DNA of 64,000 nt from Candidatus Methanoperedens sp. (GCA_028715885.1 JAQUQX010000006.1:1-64000), one strand, 5' to 3'. Numbered from the stretch's first letter, positions 7,257-15,797 are shown. A program made the numbers and translations. The notes: a model not told the origin generated them from the letters alone.

Positions 7257-7478
7257 TTACGCTGCTGCCTTTGCAACTGAAGGCATTTCCAATTTAAGAC
7301 CAGTCAAATCTTCCATCTTGAATTTTTCTTTTATGTTAAGTATTTCTATTCCTACAACCTTGCCACTGACATCGTAATCAACGATAAGCCCCTTCTTTAT
7401 TTCCTCGCTCTCTTCTATCGGGTCCTCGCTGATTCTGAAGTAGAGCGCATCACTTTCCAGATCGATTTTAATTCTCAT
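7257..7478 (-). CDS. DUF2283 family protein, probable antitoxin-like partner
   Basis: 73 residues. The chain MRIKIDLESDALYFRISEDP, then EESEEIKKGLIVDYD and VVGIEILN, is the compact DUF2283 pattern (YDxxxDxLYI...G.....D..G.vvGIEIL). It is downstream of and overlaps by 4 nt the DUF4258 gene at 7475-7720. DUF4258-DUF2283 neighbours are common in archaea and cyanobacteria and are usually interpreted as a toxin-antitoxin-like module. The Ala-rich C-terminus is coded next to a phrase repeat. Function is inferred from the pairing. Confidence 0.75.
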   Translation of the reverse strand: MRIKIDLESDALYFRISEDPIEESEEIKKGLIVDYDVSGKVVGIEILNIKEKFKMEDLTGLKLEMPSVAKAAA

Positions 7479-7720
7479 CTTTGATTCCTCAACCTTTTAT
7501 CATAAAACATTGTTATCACTGTATATGGTTCTTCTCTTCCTTTAATAACTATTCTCAAAACTTTTTTCCCAATCTTTTTAAATGCATGCCAGACATCAGC
7601 TTCAACCTCATCATCTACCTGCCAATCAGGATTCCTTATGACAGAGATAATTCCTTCTTTTGTAAATGTTCTCTCTACCAGCATATCTTCCGCATGTTTG
7701 GTGAAGCTAACTTTAACCAT
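7475..7720 (-). CDS. DUF4258 family protein, probable toxin-like partner
   Basis: 81 residues. The N-terminal pattern VSFTKHAEDMLVERTFTKEG matches the DUF4258 signature (oTxHAxxRmxeRgis...v..vl..P), followed by a beta-rich core (KVLRIVIKGREEPYTVITMF) ending YDKRL. The family is related to RelE/BrnT-like small RNases and pairs with DUF2283. The stop overlaps the start of the DUF2283 gene by 4 nt, so the two are co-translated. Flanking GC-rich repeats at 6956-7087 and 7801-7842 bracket this pair. Confidence 0.75.
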   Translation of the reverse strand: MVKVSFTKHAEDMLVERTFTKEGIISVIRNPDWQVDDEVEADVWHAFKKIGKKVLRIVIKGREEPYTVITMFYDKRLRNQR

Positions 7721-7800
7721 TAAGCGTTATTTTAGGGGGGATAATATATAAAAGCTCACAATCGTTAAAAGACAAAACACCAGATAGATGACATAAACCC

Positions 7801-7842
7801 TTAGTGCGGGAGGTTGGTCGGCAGTCCTGCGCTCCGGCAAGG
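7801..7842 (+). repeat. GC-rich structured repeat, copy 3 (right half only)
   Basis: Corresponds to the part of copy 1 from about 6222 to 6262: GTGCGGGAGG, then GGCAGTCCTGCGCTCC. The left half and the final GGGCGCCCGGG are absent. Confidence 0.65.
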
Positions 7843-7856
7843 ATAATCAACCCCGG

Positions 7857-7907
7857 AGGACACAGAGAGCTACTATTTCTCTCTGTGTCCTCTGTGCGCT
7901 CTGTGGT
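7857..7907 (+). repeat. Perfect 13-bp hairpin merging into a CTCTGTG phrase repeat
   Basis: AGGACACAGAGAG (7857-7869) and its exact complement at 7879-7891 form a hairpin with a 9-nt loop. The right arm is also the first unit of three 9-nt repeats (7881-7889, 7890-7898, 7899-7907) with the core CTCTGTG. It lies upstream of the ATPase gene. Confidence 0.7.
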
Positions 7908-7952
7908 TTTTGATGTGAGGCGGTTGCATCGGTTTCTATCGGCGCCGCAATA

Positions 7953-7999
7953 CATTCGATTGTAATAGAATAATTTAAATACTTCATTCGACTATAATA
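7953..7999 (+). promoter_or_regulatory. ATPase promoter flanked by a direct repeat
   Basis: CATTCGATTGTAATA (7953-7967) and CATTCGACTATAATA (7985-7999) match at 13 of 15 positions and are 32 nt apart, about three helical turns. Between them lies the TATA-like TTTAAATA (7974-7981), 25 nt before the ATG at 8006. This looks like a leaderless promoter with paired operator sites. Confidence 0.5.
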
Positions 8000-8005
8000 C
8001 AATAT

Positions 8006-9331
8006 ATGAATAAAGAGATTCTGGTTGAATGGAATCCCCACTGGAATGAGAAGGTAGGAGCAAAGCTGATAGAACGCGAACTGGTAAAAGACATCGAACA
8101 ATGGCTTGAAAGAAAAGAAATTTTAGGATTTATCGGGGTCAGGAGGTCAGGCAAGACTACCTTAATGAGTATCCTGATAAGCCGGTTAAGTTCGAAAATC
8201 CCGCAAAAAAACATTCTTTTTGTGAAATGCGATGACGACAGGGTTCAAAAAGAAAACTTGATCGATGATGCAATAAAAAGCTACAGGGAACTGATAAATC
8301 CCAAAGGCAAAATTTTTGTCCTGATTGACGAAGTGCAGGAGGTAGATAATTGGGAGAATACCCTGAAAAGGATATATGATCTGGAAAAAGACATGAAGCT
8401 GATTATTTCAGGTTCAAACTTCTCAATGTTAAAAGAGGATTTTAGCTACAGGCTTGCCGGCAGGATTGCCTACTTTGAAGTTTATCCCTTAAGTTTCAGG
8501 GAATTCCTTAAAACAAAGCTCACAATCAAAGATAAAATTTCTGCTTTTTCCAAAAAAGACGAAATAAAACATCACCTCTTTGAATATATGGAACTTGGAG
8601 GTTTCCCTGAGGTTGTCCTTGAAAAAAATCCAGGTATAAAAAAACAGCTGCTTCAGTTCTATTTTGATACGATAATTTACAGAGACATAATAAAAAAACG
8701 AGGCATCAGAAATGCAGCAAAGATGGAGAAAATGGTTAATTTACTGCTGCAAAACATATCCAACACCATGAATTTCAGTAAAGTTGGAAAAGATATTTCG
8801 CTCTCTGTGGATACAGTTGGAGAGTATGCAGCAAATCTAAAGGATGCATATCTCGTTTTTAATGTGCCGGTATTTAGCTATTCTGTCAAAGCACAGGAAA
8901 TAAATCCCAAAAAAATATATAGTATCGATAGTGGGATAAGGAATATAAAAGGATTCAGATTTTCCCTGGATTACGGGCGAATTGCAGAAAATATTGTCTT
9001 TATAGAGCTGAAAAGGAGATACTTTTCTGATCCTTTGTCCAAAATATTCTATTGGCACGATAAAAATCAAAGAGAAACGGATTTTCTTCGTATGAATGAA
9101 TTCAAGATAAGCGAAGCTATTCAGGTATGCTGGGATATCAGCCAGCCGGAAGTTAAAGAGCGAGAAGTTGAGGGATTGCTTTGCGCTTTGGATGAATTTA
9201 ATCTGGAGAGCGGTCTGATAATAACCGAGGACTATGAAGGAGAGGAAATCATAGGAGATAAGAGGATAACTTATATGCCTTTGTGGTTCTGGCTCATGTT
9301 TCCCGACAACGCAATAATTCAGCAAGCATAA
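8006..9331 (+). CDS. AAA ATPase with DUF4143 C-terminal domain
   Basis: 441 residues. The N-terminal half is an AAA_14-type P-loop domain: Walker A GVRRSGKTT near residues 43-51, Walker B FVLIDEVQEV near 105-114, sensor LIISGSNFSM. The C-terminal half fits DUF4143, including GGFPEVVLE, the YFDTIIYRDIIKK segment, and a nuclease-like core around IVFIELKRRY and RETDFLR. Such ATPases are widespread in archaea, often in mobile or expanded families, and their physiological role is not settled. The gene is alone, with its own promoter, and lies between half-copies of the GC-rich repeat. Confidence 0.85.
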   Translation: MNKEILVEWNPHWNEKVGAKLIERELVKDIEQWLERKEILGFIGVRRSGKTTLMSILISRLSSKIPQKNILFVKCDDDRVQKENLIDDAIKSYRELINPKGKIFVLIDEVQEVDNWENTLKRIYDLEKDMKLIISGSNFSMLKEDFSYRLAGRIAYFEVYPLSFREFLKTKLTIKDKISAFSKKDEIKHHLFEYMELGGFPEVVLEKNPGIKKQLLQFYFDTIIYRDIIKKRGIRNAAKMEKMVNLLLQNISNTMNFSKVGKDISLSVDTVGEYAANLKDAYLVFNVPVFSYSVKAQEINPKKIYSIDSGIRNIKGFRFSLDYGRIAENIVFIELKRRYFSDPLSKIFYWHDKNQRETDFLRMNEFKISEAIQVCWDISQPEVKEREVEGLLCALDEFNLESGLIITEDYEGEEIIGDKRITYMPLWFWLMFPDNAIIQQA

Positions 9332-9368
9332 CAGAGATGAAAAAGAACATTACAGGATATATCTATTT

Positions 9369-9423
9369 GTGCCAATCCGTGCGCCGCCCAGAGGGTGCGG
9401 AACAAGCCCGCATCCGCCTGCAG
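9369..9423 (+). repeat. GC-rich structured repeat, copy 4 (left half only)
   Basis: Matches the start of copy 1: GCCAATCCGTGCGCCGCCC, then a deletion of about 15 nt, then GAGGGTGCGG and AACAAGCCCGCATCCGCC. It breaks off at CTGCA. Together with copy 3 it would make roughly one whole unit, but in reversed order around the ATPase gene. Confidence 0.65.
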
Positions 9424-9482
9424 CAAGCTTTTTTCCTGGAGCATTTGGAGTATAAGATTCTGGCTTCTCTATCTGAATATTT

Positions 9483-10748
9483 TTAAAGCAATCCTTTTAT
9501 TGCATTAAATCCTGTTTCCAGTGCGGTCTTAAGAATATCAAGAGGATTGGTAATGCCAAGATAATGAACCATGATTGGAATCGCCACGAAAGTCCCCACC
9601 ATGCTGCCGAGATTGGCAAGCCCTGCGACAAGTATTATACGGAATAGCTTATTCTGCATTAATTCTTTCAGGGTTTCAGCTTTCATTATCATCCTGAAAT
9701 CCTCTGTGGTGGGAGGTCGCAAATGCGCTTCCACAAACCCTGCCAGCCAGCCGATGGCTAAAAAAGGGTGCAGGAACCCGAACCACGCAAGACCGAAAGC
9801 GGTCAGTGCAGAAAGAGGATGTCCTCCTGCAATAAGGACGCCAATGGCGGAAAGCACCCCCTGTGCCACAAAAAGGTATAGCATCGCTGTAAGAAGCTTC
9901 TCAAGGGGATATCCGCCTAAAACAAGAAGAGCCAGCATTCCCACTATCATTGCTATGAAGACTATGGCTGTAGCCTTAAACCAGCTAAAACCTTTTTTCG
10001 GGAGCGTTGCCAGTTCCCCGATTTGCGGGATGGATTCGGGGGCATCAAGATATCTCTGGATACCCTCCCTGTGACCTGCACCCACCACAGCCACAACATT
10101 TCCTTCTTTTGATAAATCAAGAAGGTTTTTTGCCATGAACGCATCCCTTTCGTCTATGAGAATCGATGCAGCACTCGGCGCCACTTTCCTTAATTCAGAG
10201 ACGAGCTGGGTCACGACATCCTCGTTAGTAACCGTGTCGATGTCGATTTCTTTTGTTCCGATACCGAACGTTGCGCCGATAAGGGAACCGAAAAGCTTCA
10301 ATTTCTCAAAAAAAGACATTTTACTCCAGAAACGTCCGAGCGTAATCTGGATATCCCTGTCAATGAGCGCAACGCGCGAGCCTGTTTTTTCAGCGGTTTC
10401 AATGGCGGCGAGCATTTCTGCCCCGGGCTTGACACCCATATCCGCGCCTATTTTTTTCTGGACATAAGCAAGCAGCAATTGCAGCATAAAGTAGTTGAAC
10501 TTTCCACTGCTAAGAAGTTCCTTGACATTTATTTCACGGACCTCTTCTTCCCCTTTTAATGCCTGATATCTTGCTTTGTCGAGTTCGACAGCCACGATGT
10601 CGGGTTTTTCTTTTTCGATTATTTCATTGACTTCGGAAATGCTCTTTTCAGAAACATGAGCTGTCCCGACAATAGTGACCCTGCCGGAAGATGCCGCAGG
10701 ATTCCTGTAATTGAAACTGCAACTGACCGAGTAGGTGCCGTTATTCAT
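9483..10748 (-). CDS. TraB/PrgY-family membrane protein
   Basis: 421 residues from ATG 10748, one base after the upstream stop; an in-frame ATG at 10796 would overlap the upstream protease gene. The N-terminal soluble domain has the TraB/PrgY/GumN signature: VTIVGTAHVSEKS (first GTAH motif), VAVELDKARY, and a second conserved histidine block VVGAGHREGI. The C-terminal 150 residues hold four to five membrane segments. Plasmid TraB/PrgY limits peptide pheromone activity and is thought to be a metal-dependent protease-like fold; the archaeal role is unknown. It is probably co-transcribed with the S2P-type protease at 10750-11847, which would suit a membrane-proteolysis function. Confidence 0.8.
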   Translation of the reverse strand: MNNGTYSVSCSFNYRNPAASSGRVTIVGTAHVSEKSISEVNEIIEKEKPDIVAVELDKARYQALKGEEEVREINVKELLSSGKFNYFMLQLLLAYVQKKIGADMGVKPGAEMLAAIETAEKTGSRVALIDRDIQITLGRFWSKMSFFEKLKLFGSLIGATFGIGTKEIDIDTVTNEDVVTQLVSELRKVAPSAASILIDERDAFMAKNLLDLSKEGNVVAVVGAGHREGIQRYLDAPESIPQIGELATLPKKGFSWFKATAIVFIAMIVGMLALLVLGGYPLEKLLTAMLYLFVAQGVLSAIGVLIAGGHPLSALTAFGLAWFGFLHPFLAIGWLAGFVEAHLRPPTTEDFRMIMKAETLKELMQNKLFRIILVAGLANLGSMVGTFVAIPIMVHYLGITNPLDILKTALETGFNAIKGLL

Positions 10749-10749
10749 G

Positions 10750-11847
10750 CTATTCCAATAATTGTACGGACCGCAAAAGGTCTGTTCTTGATACAATACC
10801 TATCATTTTATTGTCATTTGTAACAATGACTCGTCCTATATTATTCACGGTCATGATTTTTAAAACACTCACCGCGTCGTCTTCTTCAGTGAGGGCGATG
10901 ACATTTTTTGTCATTATCTGCGAAACTTTAACATTCTTTCTTTCTTCCTTGGGGACTTTCTGGACATCCGAAAAAGTTACTATTCCCTTGACCCCGGTAT
11001 CCTCCACAACAGGGTACCCCATGTGTTTGAACCTGAACATGAAATCAACCAGTTCTTCAACAGACATTTCCGGAGTTACGGTAGTAACATTTCTTGACAT
11101 TATATTTTTCACTTTAACGCCTTCGAGTACAACATTGACCTCAGTGGCTTTTTCCTCCTCCGAAGCGCCTATGTAAATAAAGAACGCGATGAGAATGAAC
11201 CATAAACCACCCGGGGTAAATATTCCGAAAATACCCATAAATATGGCAAACATCTTGCCAATACTGGCTGCCGCGCGAGTTGCCTTTATATAAGACATCC
11301 TGCCAGCAAGCCATGCCCGGAGCACCCTGCCGCCATCCATGGGAAATGCGGGAATTAGATTAAAGACAAAAAGTACGAAGTTGATGTACCCTACTAACCA
11401 GAGAAGGCGAAGGTAACCCGTATAAAGAGTGCTGGTCTTAAAAACCTCATAAAATATTATAAGTATGGAACCTATTATAAAACTGACGCCGGGACCCGCC
11501 AGAGCCATCTTGAACTCTACCTTGGGATTTCTTGGAATCTCTTCCATTGCTGAAACCCCGCCAAAGAGGAAAAGGGTAATACTCTGGATTTTAGTCCCGT
11601 ATTTTTTGGCTACATAGGAGTGTCCCAGTTCATGCAATAAAACGCAGGTGAAAAGCAAGAGCGCAGCAGATGTAGATAGGGCGTACCGAAGCGCTGCAAT
11701 GTCCACATCATTAAAGCCGAAGGGGGATGAATTCGCAGAAAAATAATATGCAAATACTGGCAGTATCAGGAGAAAGGTTATATGTAATCTAATGGGGATA
11801 CCCATTATTTTTCCTATCTGGATTGAAGCACTCATAATGTTCCTCAC
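10750..11847 (-). CDS. Site-2 protease-type (M50) metalloprotease with CBS pair
   Basis: 365 residues. About six membrane segments carry the zinc site HELGH (in [15 protein letters not shown]) and the third-ligand motif FPMDGGR, both as in the S2P/SpoIVFB subfamily of intramembrane zinc proteases. Residues from about 250 onward form two CBS domains ([40 protein letters not shown]), which usually bind adenine nucleotides and may gate proteolysis by energy state. An alternative start is ATG 11835 (MSASIQIG). It is the first gene of a two-gene operon with the TraB-like gene, diverging from lonB. Confidence 0.9.
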   Translation of the reverse strand: MRNIMSASIQIGKIMGIPIRLHITFLLILPVFAYYFSANSSPFGFNDVDIAALRYALSTSAALLLFTCVLLHELGHSYVAKKYGTKIQSITLFLFGGVSAMEEIPRNPKVEFKMALAGPGVSFIIGSILIIFYEVFKTSTLYTGYLRLLWLVGYINFVLFVFNLIPAFPMDGGRVLRAWLAGRMSYIKATRAAASIGKMFAIFMGIFGIFTPGGLWFILIAFFIYIGASEEEKATEVNVVLEGVKVKNIMSRNVTTVTPEMSVEELVDFMFRFKHMGYPVVEDTGVKGIVTFSDVQKVPKEERKNVKVSQIMTKNVIALTEEDDAVSVLKIMTVNNIGRVIVTNDNKMIGIVSRTDLLRSVQLLE

Positions 11848-12014
11848 AATTTTGAGTAATAATGCTTAATATTAGTTAAACCGTATAGAGTTTGTGGAAG
11901 AGGCAGCGAAAAAGATATAAGAGGACATTTTTATTAGAAAGCATCTTAATCAGGATGTGCGATAATCTTAAGGTGAAGAACCTATTATTTATTAATAATA
12001 TCAGTTGGCAATTT

Positions 12015-13937
12015 ATGGAAACTACTGAAAATACCGAAAACGAATTAAAGAACCAGGAGCTTCTTGGCGGTCTGGAGATAACGTCCACAAAGGACATCGA
12101 GGTTCCAAAAAAATTAATTGAACAGGTTATAGGTCAGGAACATGCCGTGGAAGTAGTCCGAAAAGCGGCGAACCAGCGCAGGCACGTTATGATGCTGGGA
12201 ACGCCTGGGACTGGGAAGTCGATGCTGGCAAAAGCAATGGCGGAATTGCTTCCCAAAGAGGAATTACAGGATGTGCTGGTGTATAACAACCCGGACGATT
12301 CTAATAACCCCAAGATACGCATCGTTCCTGCTGGGAAAGGTAAGGAGATTACCGATGCCCACAAGCTTGAAGCGCAGAAGAGAACGCAGGCAAGGAACAT
12401 GTTCACCATGCTTCTTGTTCTGGGTATTGTGGGATATTCGTTTTTTATAAGGGAATATCTCCTTGGAATTATTGCAGCGGTATTGATTGCCATGATGATG
12501 CGCCAGTTCATGCCAAAGGAGACGGCGCTCATCCCGAAACTTCTTGTTTCAAATACGGGCAAGGAAATTGCGCCTTATGTTGACGCCACAGGCGCACATG
12601 CAGGCGCTCTTCTGGGCGATGTCCGCCATGACCCCTTCCAGTCAGGCGGGCTTGAAACGCCGGCGCATGACCGCGTGGAGAGCGGGGCGATACATAAAGC
12701 CCATAAAGGTGTGCTTTTCATAGACGAGATCAACACGCTGCGGATTGAATCCCAGCAGAACCTTCTCACAGCCCTGCAGGAAAAGGAATTTGCTATCACC
12801 GGACAGTCTGAACGTTCAAGCGGAGCAATGGTAAAAACCGACCCTGTCCCATGCGATTTTATCATGATAGCAGCGGGAAATCTCGATGCTATAAGAGGAA
12901 TGCATCCGGCTTTGCGCTCGCGTATCAAAGGATACGGCTATGAAGTGTATATGAGCGATACCATTCCCGATACTCCTGAAAACAGGCAGAAGCTTGTCCG
13001 CTTCGTTGCCCAGGAAGTGGTTAGGGACGGGAAGATACCGCATTTTGACCACGGCGCTGTTGAAGAAATCATCCGCGAAGCGAGGCGCCGTGCAGGGAGG
13101 AAAGGTCACCTGACCCTGAAACTTCGTGACCTCGGAGGTCTTGTGCGGGTAGCCGGCGACATAGCACACGGGGAAAAAGCGCCGCTTACAACTGCAGAGC
13201 ATGTATTGAAAGCCAAGAGCATTGCCCGCTCGGTTGAACAGCAGCTTGCCAACCAGTATCTTGAGCGCAGGAAGGATTACAAACTTTATGTGAAAGAAGG
13301 CGCGCAGATAGGCAGGGTAAACGGGCTTGCCGTTATGGGCGATGACTCCGGGATAGTGCTTCCTATAATAGCTGAGGTTGCGCCCACCCAATCCAAGTCA
13401 GAGGGTCATATCATAGCCACAGGGATGCTAAAGAATATTGCAAAAGAAGCCGTGCAGAACGTTTCCGCGCTGATTAAAAAGACCACAGGCAAGGACATTG
13501 CGGGCATGGACGTGCATATCCAGTTCGTGGGCACGTACGAAGGCGTGGAGGGCGATTCAGCCAGTATATCCATAGCTACCGCGGTTCTCTCAGCCATCCA
13601 GGGAATCCCTGTTGACCAGAGCGTTGCAATGACAGGCTCACTTTCTGTAAGGGGCGATGTGCTTCCGGTTGGCGGCGTCACGTATAAAATAGAAGCTGCT
13701 GCGAGGGCAGGGATAAAGACCGTAATAATTCCAAAATCAAACCTCGGTGACGTGCTAATTGAGGATGAATACAAGGATGTTATCACAATAATCCCGGTTA
13801 CGAATATTGAAGAGGTACTGGAACACAGCCTTGTGGGAAAAGAGAAGGAAGGTCTTATTGCCACTTTGAAAAAACTTGCCATGAGGACTAAATTCAGTAT
13901 TCCTATACCCGAACCAAAACCTGTTAGTGTTCTGTGA
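12015..13937 (+). CDS. lonB: Membrane-anchored archaeal Lon protease (LonB)
   Basis: 640 residues from ATG 12015. Longer frames to 11892 add a basic segment unlike Lon proteins, so the METTENTENE start is preferred. Walker A GTPGTGKS is at 62-69. Between Walker A and Walker B (VLFIDEINTL) sit two membrane spans (MFTMLLVLGIVGYSFF; LLGIIAAVLIAMMM), the LonB hallmark. The C-terminal protease domain has the Ser-Lys dyad at S515 (GDSASIS) and K558 (YKIEAA), spaced 43 residues as usual. It degrades damaged and regulatory proteins at the membrane. The next gene, tldD, begins 8 nt downstream. Confidence 0.95.
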   Translation: METTENTENELKNQELLGGLEITSTKDIEVPKKLIEQVIGQEHAVEVVRKAANQRRHVMMLGTPGTGKSMLAKAMAELLPKEELQDVLVYNNPDDSNNPKIRIVPAGKGKEITDAHKLEAQKRTQARNMFTMLLVLGIVGYSFFIREYLLGIIAAVLIAMMMRQFMPKETALIPKLLVSNTGKEIAPYVDATGAHAGALLGDVRHDPFQSGGLETPAHDRVESGAIHKAHKGVLFIDEINTLRIESQQNLLTALQEKEFAITGQSERSSGAMVKTDPVPCDFIMIAAGNLDAIRGMHPALRSRIKGYGYEVYMSDTIPDTPENRQKLVRFVAQEVVRDGKIPHFDHGAVEEIIREARRRAGRKGHLTLKLRDLGGLVRVAGDIAHGEKAPLTTAEHVLKAKSIARSVEQQLANQYLERRKDYKLYVKEGAQIGRVNGLAVMGDDSGIVLPIIAEVAPTQSKSEGHIIATGMLKNIAKEAVQNVSALIKKTTGKDIAGMDVHIQFVGTYEGVEGDSASISIATAVLSAIQGIPVDQSVAMTGSLSVRGDVLPVGGVTYKIEAAARAGIKTVIIPKSNLGDVLIEDEYKDVITIIPVTNIEEVLEHSLVGKEKEGLIATLKKLAMRTKFSIPIPEPKPVSVL

Positions 13938-13944
13938 GAAGCAC

Positions 13945-15270
13945 ATGGATTTTTACGATACGCGTGTTCTAAAAAGTGTAAGCACGGCTATTGTTCTTGA
14001 TAATGGTGAGATACGCGAGATTTCAAATAATTTCTCAAGCGGCGCGGCTGTGAGGGTTCTAAGCTCGGGCTCGTGGGGATTCGTATCGCAGGACAATCCT
14101 GAGAATCTGGATGAAGCGCTGCGCTCTGCCGGAAAGCTTGCCGAAGCAGCAAGATACAAGAGCCCCCGAAGTCCGGTTTTGCTTGCGCCTGTAGAAAAAC
14201 CGGGTTTACAGACTCTTCCTGAGGTAAGGGAGAATCCCCTGAATATTCCTATCGAGGAGAAGGTAAAATTACTTGCTGAGATTGAAAAAAGCGCCAGGAT
14301 TGAAGGAATAAAAAGCACAAATGCCATTTATTCGGAGTCGCTGGTCACTGTCAGTTATTCGAGTTCAGAAGGGCTGGATTGCGAATACACGCTGAACCGG
14401 ATTGGTTTTGCTGTAAGTGCCATTGCACAGTCCGAGGGCGTTTACCAGATCGGGAGGGAAAGCAGGTTCGGGGTAATGGGGTTTGAGATATTTAAAAAAC
14501 ATGATGCATTTGCGCTTGCAGAGAAAGCTGCCAGTACTGCGGTCGGACTGCTTACAGCAAAAACTCCAAAGGCAGGCACATACCCTGTGATACTTGACCA
14601 GGAGCTTGCCGGCGTTTTCATCCATGAAGCCGTGGGACATGCGGTGGAGGCTGACCATGTTTTAGAGGGAAATTCAATATTAGAGGGAAAGCTAGGCGAG
14701 CAGATTGCTTCTCCACTTATTACAGTGTATGACGACCCATCCTTGCACGAATATGGCTACTACCCGTTCGATGACGAAGGCGCGGAATCAAAGAGAACAA
14801 CGCTGATAGAAAACGGCATCCTGAAATCATTCATTCACTCAAGGGAGACTGCCGGAAAAATGGGCGGCGAGAGCAGGAACGCCCGCGCTCAGGGATATTC
14901 TCGCCCCGTTATCAGGATGAGCAACACGTTCATAGCCCCCGATGGGATGAAGTTCGAGGAAATGCTGGCAGAATTAAAAGACGGCATATATCTCAAAGGC
15001 TCGCGCGGCGGTCAGGTGAATCCGGGCGAAGGTGTGTTCCAGTTCAATGCAGAGCGCGGGTTTATTGTGGAGAGCGGAGAACTCATGACGCCGCTTAGGG
15101 ATGTCTCGCTGTCAGGACATACGCTTGAGATATTGAATAGCGTTGCAGGGGTTGGGAATGACCTCGAGCTGAATTCGGGACGATGCGGGAAGGCTGGACA
15201 GCTTGTGCCTGTGAGCGACGGGGCGCCGCATGTGCTGGTGAGGAAGGCGATGGTGGGAGGGAGCGGGTAA
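13945..15270 (+). CDS. tldD: TldD-family metalloprotease
   Basis: 441 residues from ATG 13945; the frame is open to 13927 but would overlap lonB. The zinc motif HEAVGH lies in VFIHEAVGHAVEADHVLEG and is followed by the conserved DDEGAESKRT block and the GYSRPVIRMSNT segment of TldD/PmbA proteins. In bacteria TldD works with TldE/PmbA to proteolyse peptides such as microcin B17 precursor and CcdA. No pmbA/tldE partner is next door. The short spacing to lonB suggests a protein-turnover operon. Confidence 0.9.
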   Translation: MDFYDTRVLKSVSTAIVLDNGEIREISNNFSSGAAVRVLSSGSWGFVSQDNPENLDEALRSAGKLAEAARYKSPRSPVLLAPVEKPGLQTLPEVRENPLNIPIEEKVKLLAEIEKSARIEGIKSTNAIYSESLVTVSYSSSEGLDCEYTLNRIGFAVSAIAQSEGVYQIGRESRFGVMGFEIFKKHDAFALAEKAASTAVGLLTAKTPKAGTYPVILDQELAGVFIHEAVGHAVEADHVLEGNSILEGKLGEQIASPLITVYDDPSLHEYGYYPFDDEGAESKRTTLIENGILKSFIHSRETAGKMGGESRNARAQGYSRPVIRMSNTFIAPDGMKFEEMLAELKDGIYLKGSRGGQVNPGEGVFQFNAERGFIVESGELMTPLRDVSLSGHTLEILNSVAGVGNDLELNSGRCGKAGQLVPVSDGAPHVLVRKAMVGGSG

Positions 15271-15307
15271 ACCCCATCTTAAGTTTTAAATAGATAACAA
15301 ACCTATA

Positions 15308-15511
15308 ATGATTGATCAAATGGCTAGTGCAGCAACAACTGGAAAACATCAAGCAGGCTGGATTACAATATCAACTGACGAATACGAATCAATGAAGGAC
15401 ACTATAGATGTTCTATCTGATGTTGATATAATGGAGCAGCTTGAAGAAGGCAAGAAAAAAGGTACTAAGGTTAGGGACTTTGAAGAGTTATCTAAAGAAC
15501 TTGGGATTTAG
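15308..15511 (+). CDS. Small antitoxin-like protein
   Basis: 67 residues from ATG 15308 (ATG 15320 is an alternative; a TATA-like TTTTAAATA at 15284-15292 fits either). The sequence WITISTDEYESMKDTIDVLS, then DVDIMEQLEEGKKKG, resembles the dimerising N-terminus and linker of Phd/RelB-type antitoxins (a DEYESMKETIEVLSD-like helix). No toxin frame follows: the next gene is a small helical protein. It may be an orphan antitoxin or a degraded module. Confidence 0.6.
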   Translation: MIDQMASAATTGKHQAGWITISTDEYESMKDTIDVLSDVDIMEQLEEGKKKGTKVRDFEELSKELGI

Positions 15512-15575
15512 AACTCATCTTTGTGTTTTATAGCTTCAATCGTGACCCGGGCAAAAGTAATAGGGAGGTAATGTT

Positions 15576-15797
15576 ATTAACTCAACCGCCGACCGCTACA
15601 AGTACATGTCCATAAGGCAGTTGCAGGACATCACAGCGGAACTGAAAGAAGAAGCAAAGCGCGACCCTGCGCGGGATGCCGAGTATCGTGTGGCTTACAA
15701 GGCTCTGCAGGACAAGATAAGAGAAAAGGACAGGAATAGACCAAAGTGTATCCCCCAGCGCTTCGAACATGACCTGGATGTCGCTGAAGAGTTTTAG
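15576..15797 (+). CDS. Small helical protein, start codon uncertain
   Basis: Not recognised. From ATG 15606 it gives 63 residues (MSIRQLQDITAELKEEAKRD...), almost all helix-forming and charged. The only good ribosome-binding site, GGGAGGT at 15563-15569, is 36 nt upstream of that ATG and is correctly spaced (6 nt) for an in-frame ATT at 15576, which would add ten residues (INSTADRYKY). The ATG at 15571 is out of frame and closes after 14 codons. Either a non-canonical ATT start or an internal start is used. The C-terminus overlaps the next frame, which has its likely start at 15820. Confidence 0.45.
   Translation: MNSTADRYKYMSIRQLQDITAELKEEAKRDPARDAEYRVAYKALQDKIREKDRNRPKCIPQRFEHDLDVAEEF

Noticed and set aside
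6796-7907. CRISPR array
   Set aside because: Units are only 9 nt, without spacers, and no cas genes are present; the Cas4-like nuclease at 35137 is far away and in a different context.
6143-9423. True integron attC sites
   Set aside because: No integrase gene in the window and no RYYYAAC/GTTRRRY core at the repeat borders, so only a cassette-like resemblance is claimed.
9571-10074. 167-codon frame opposite the TraB-like gene
   Set aside because: It lies wholly within the TraB coding region, whose protein has clear family motifs; the opposite frame has no recognisable pattern.
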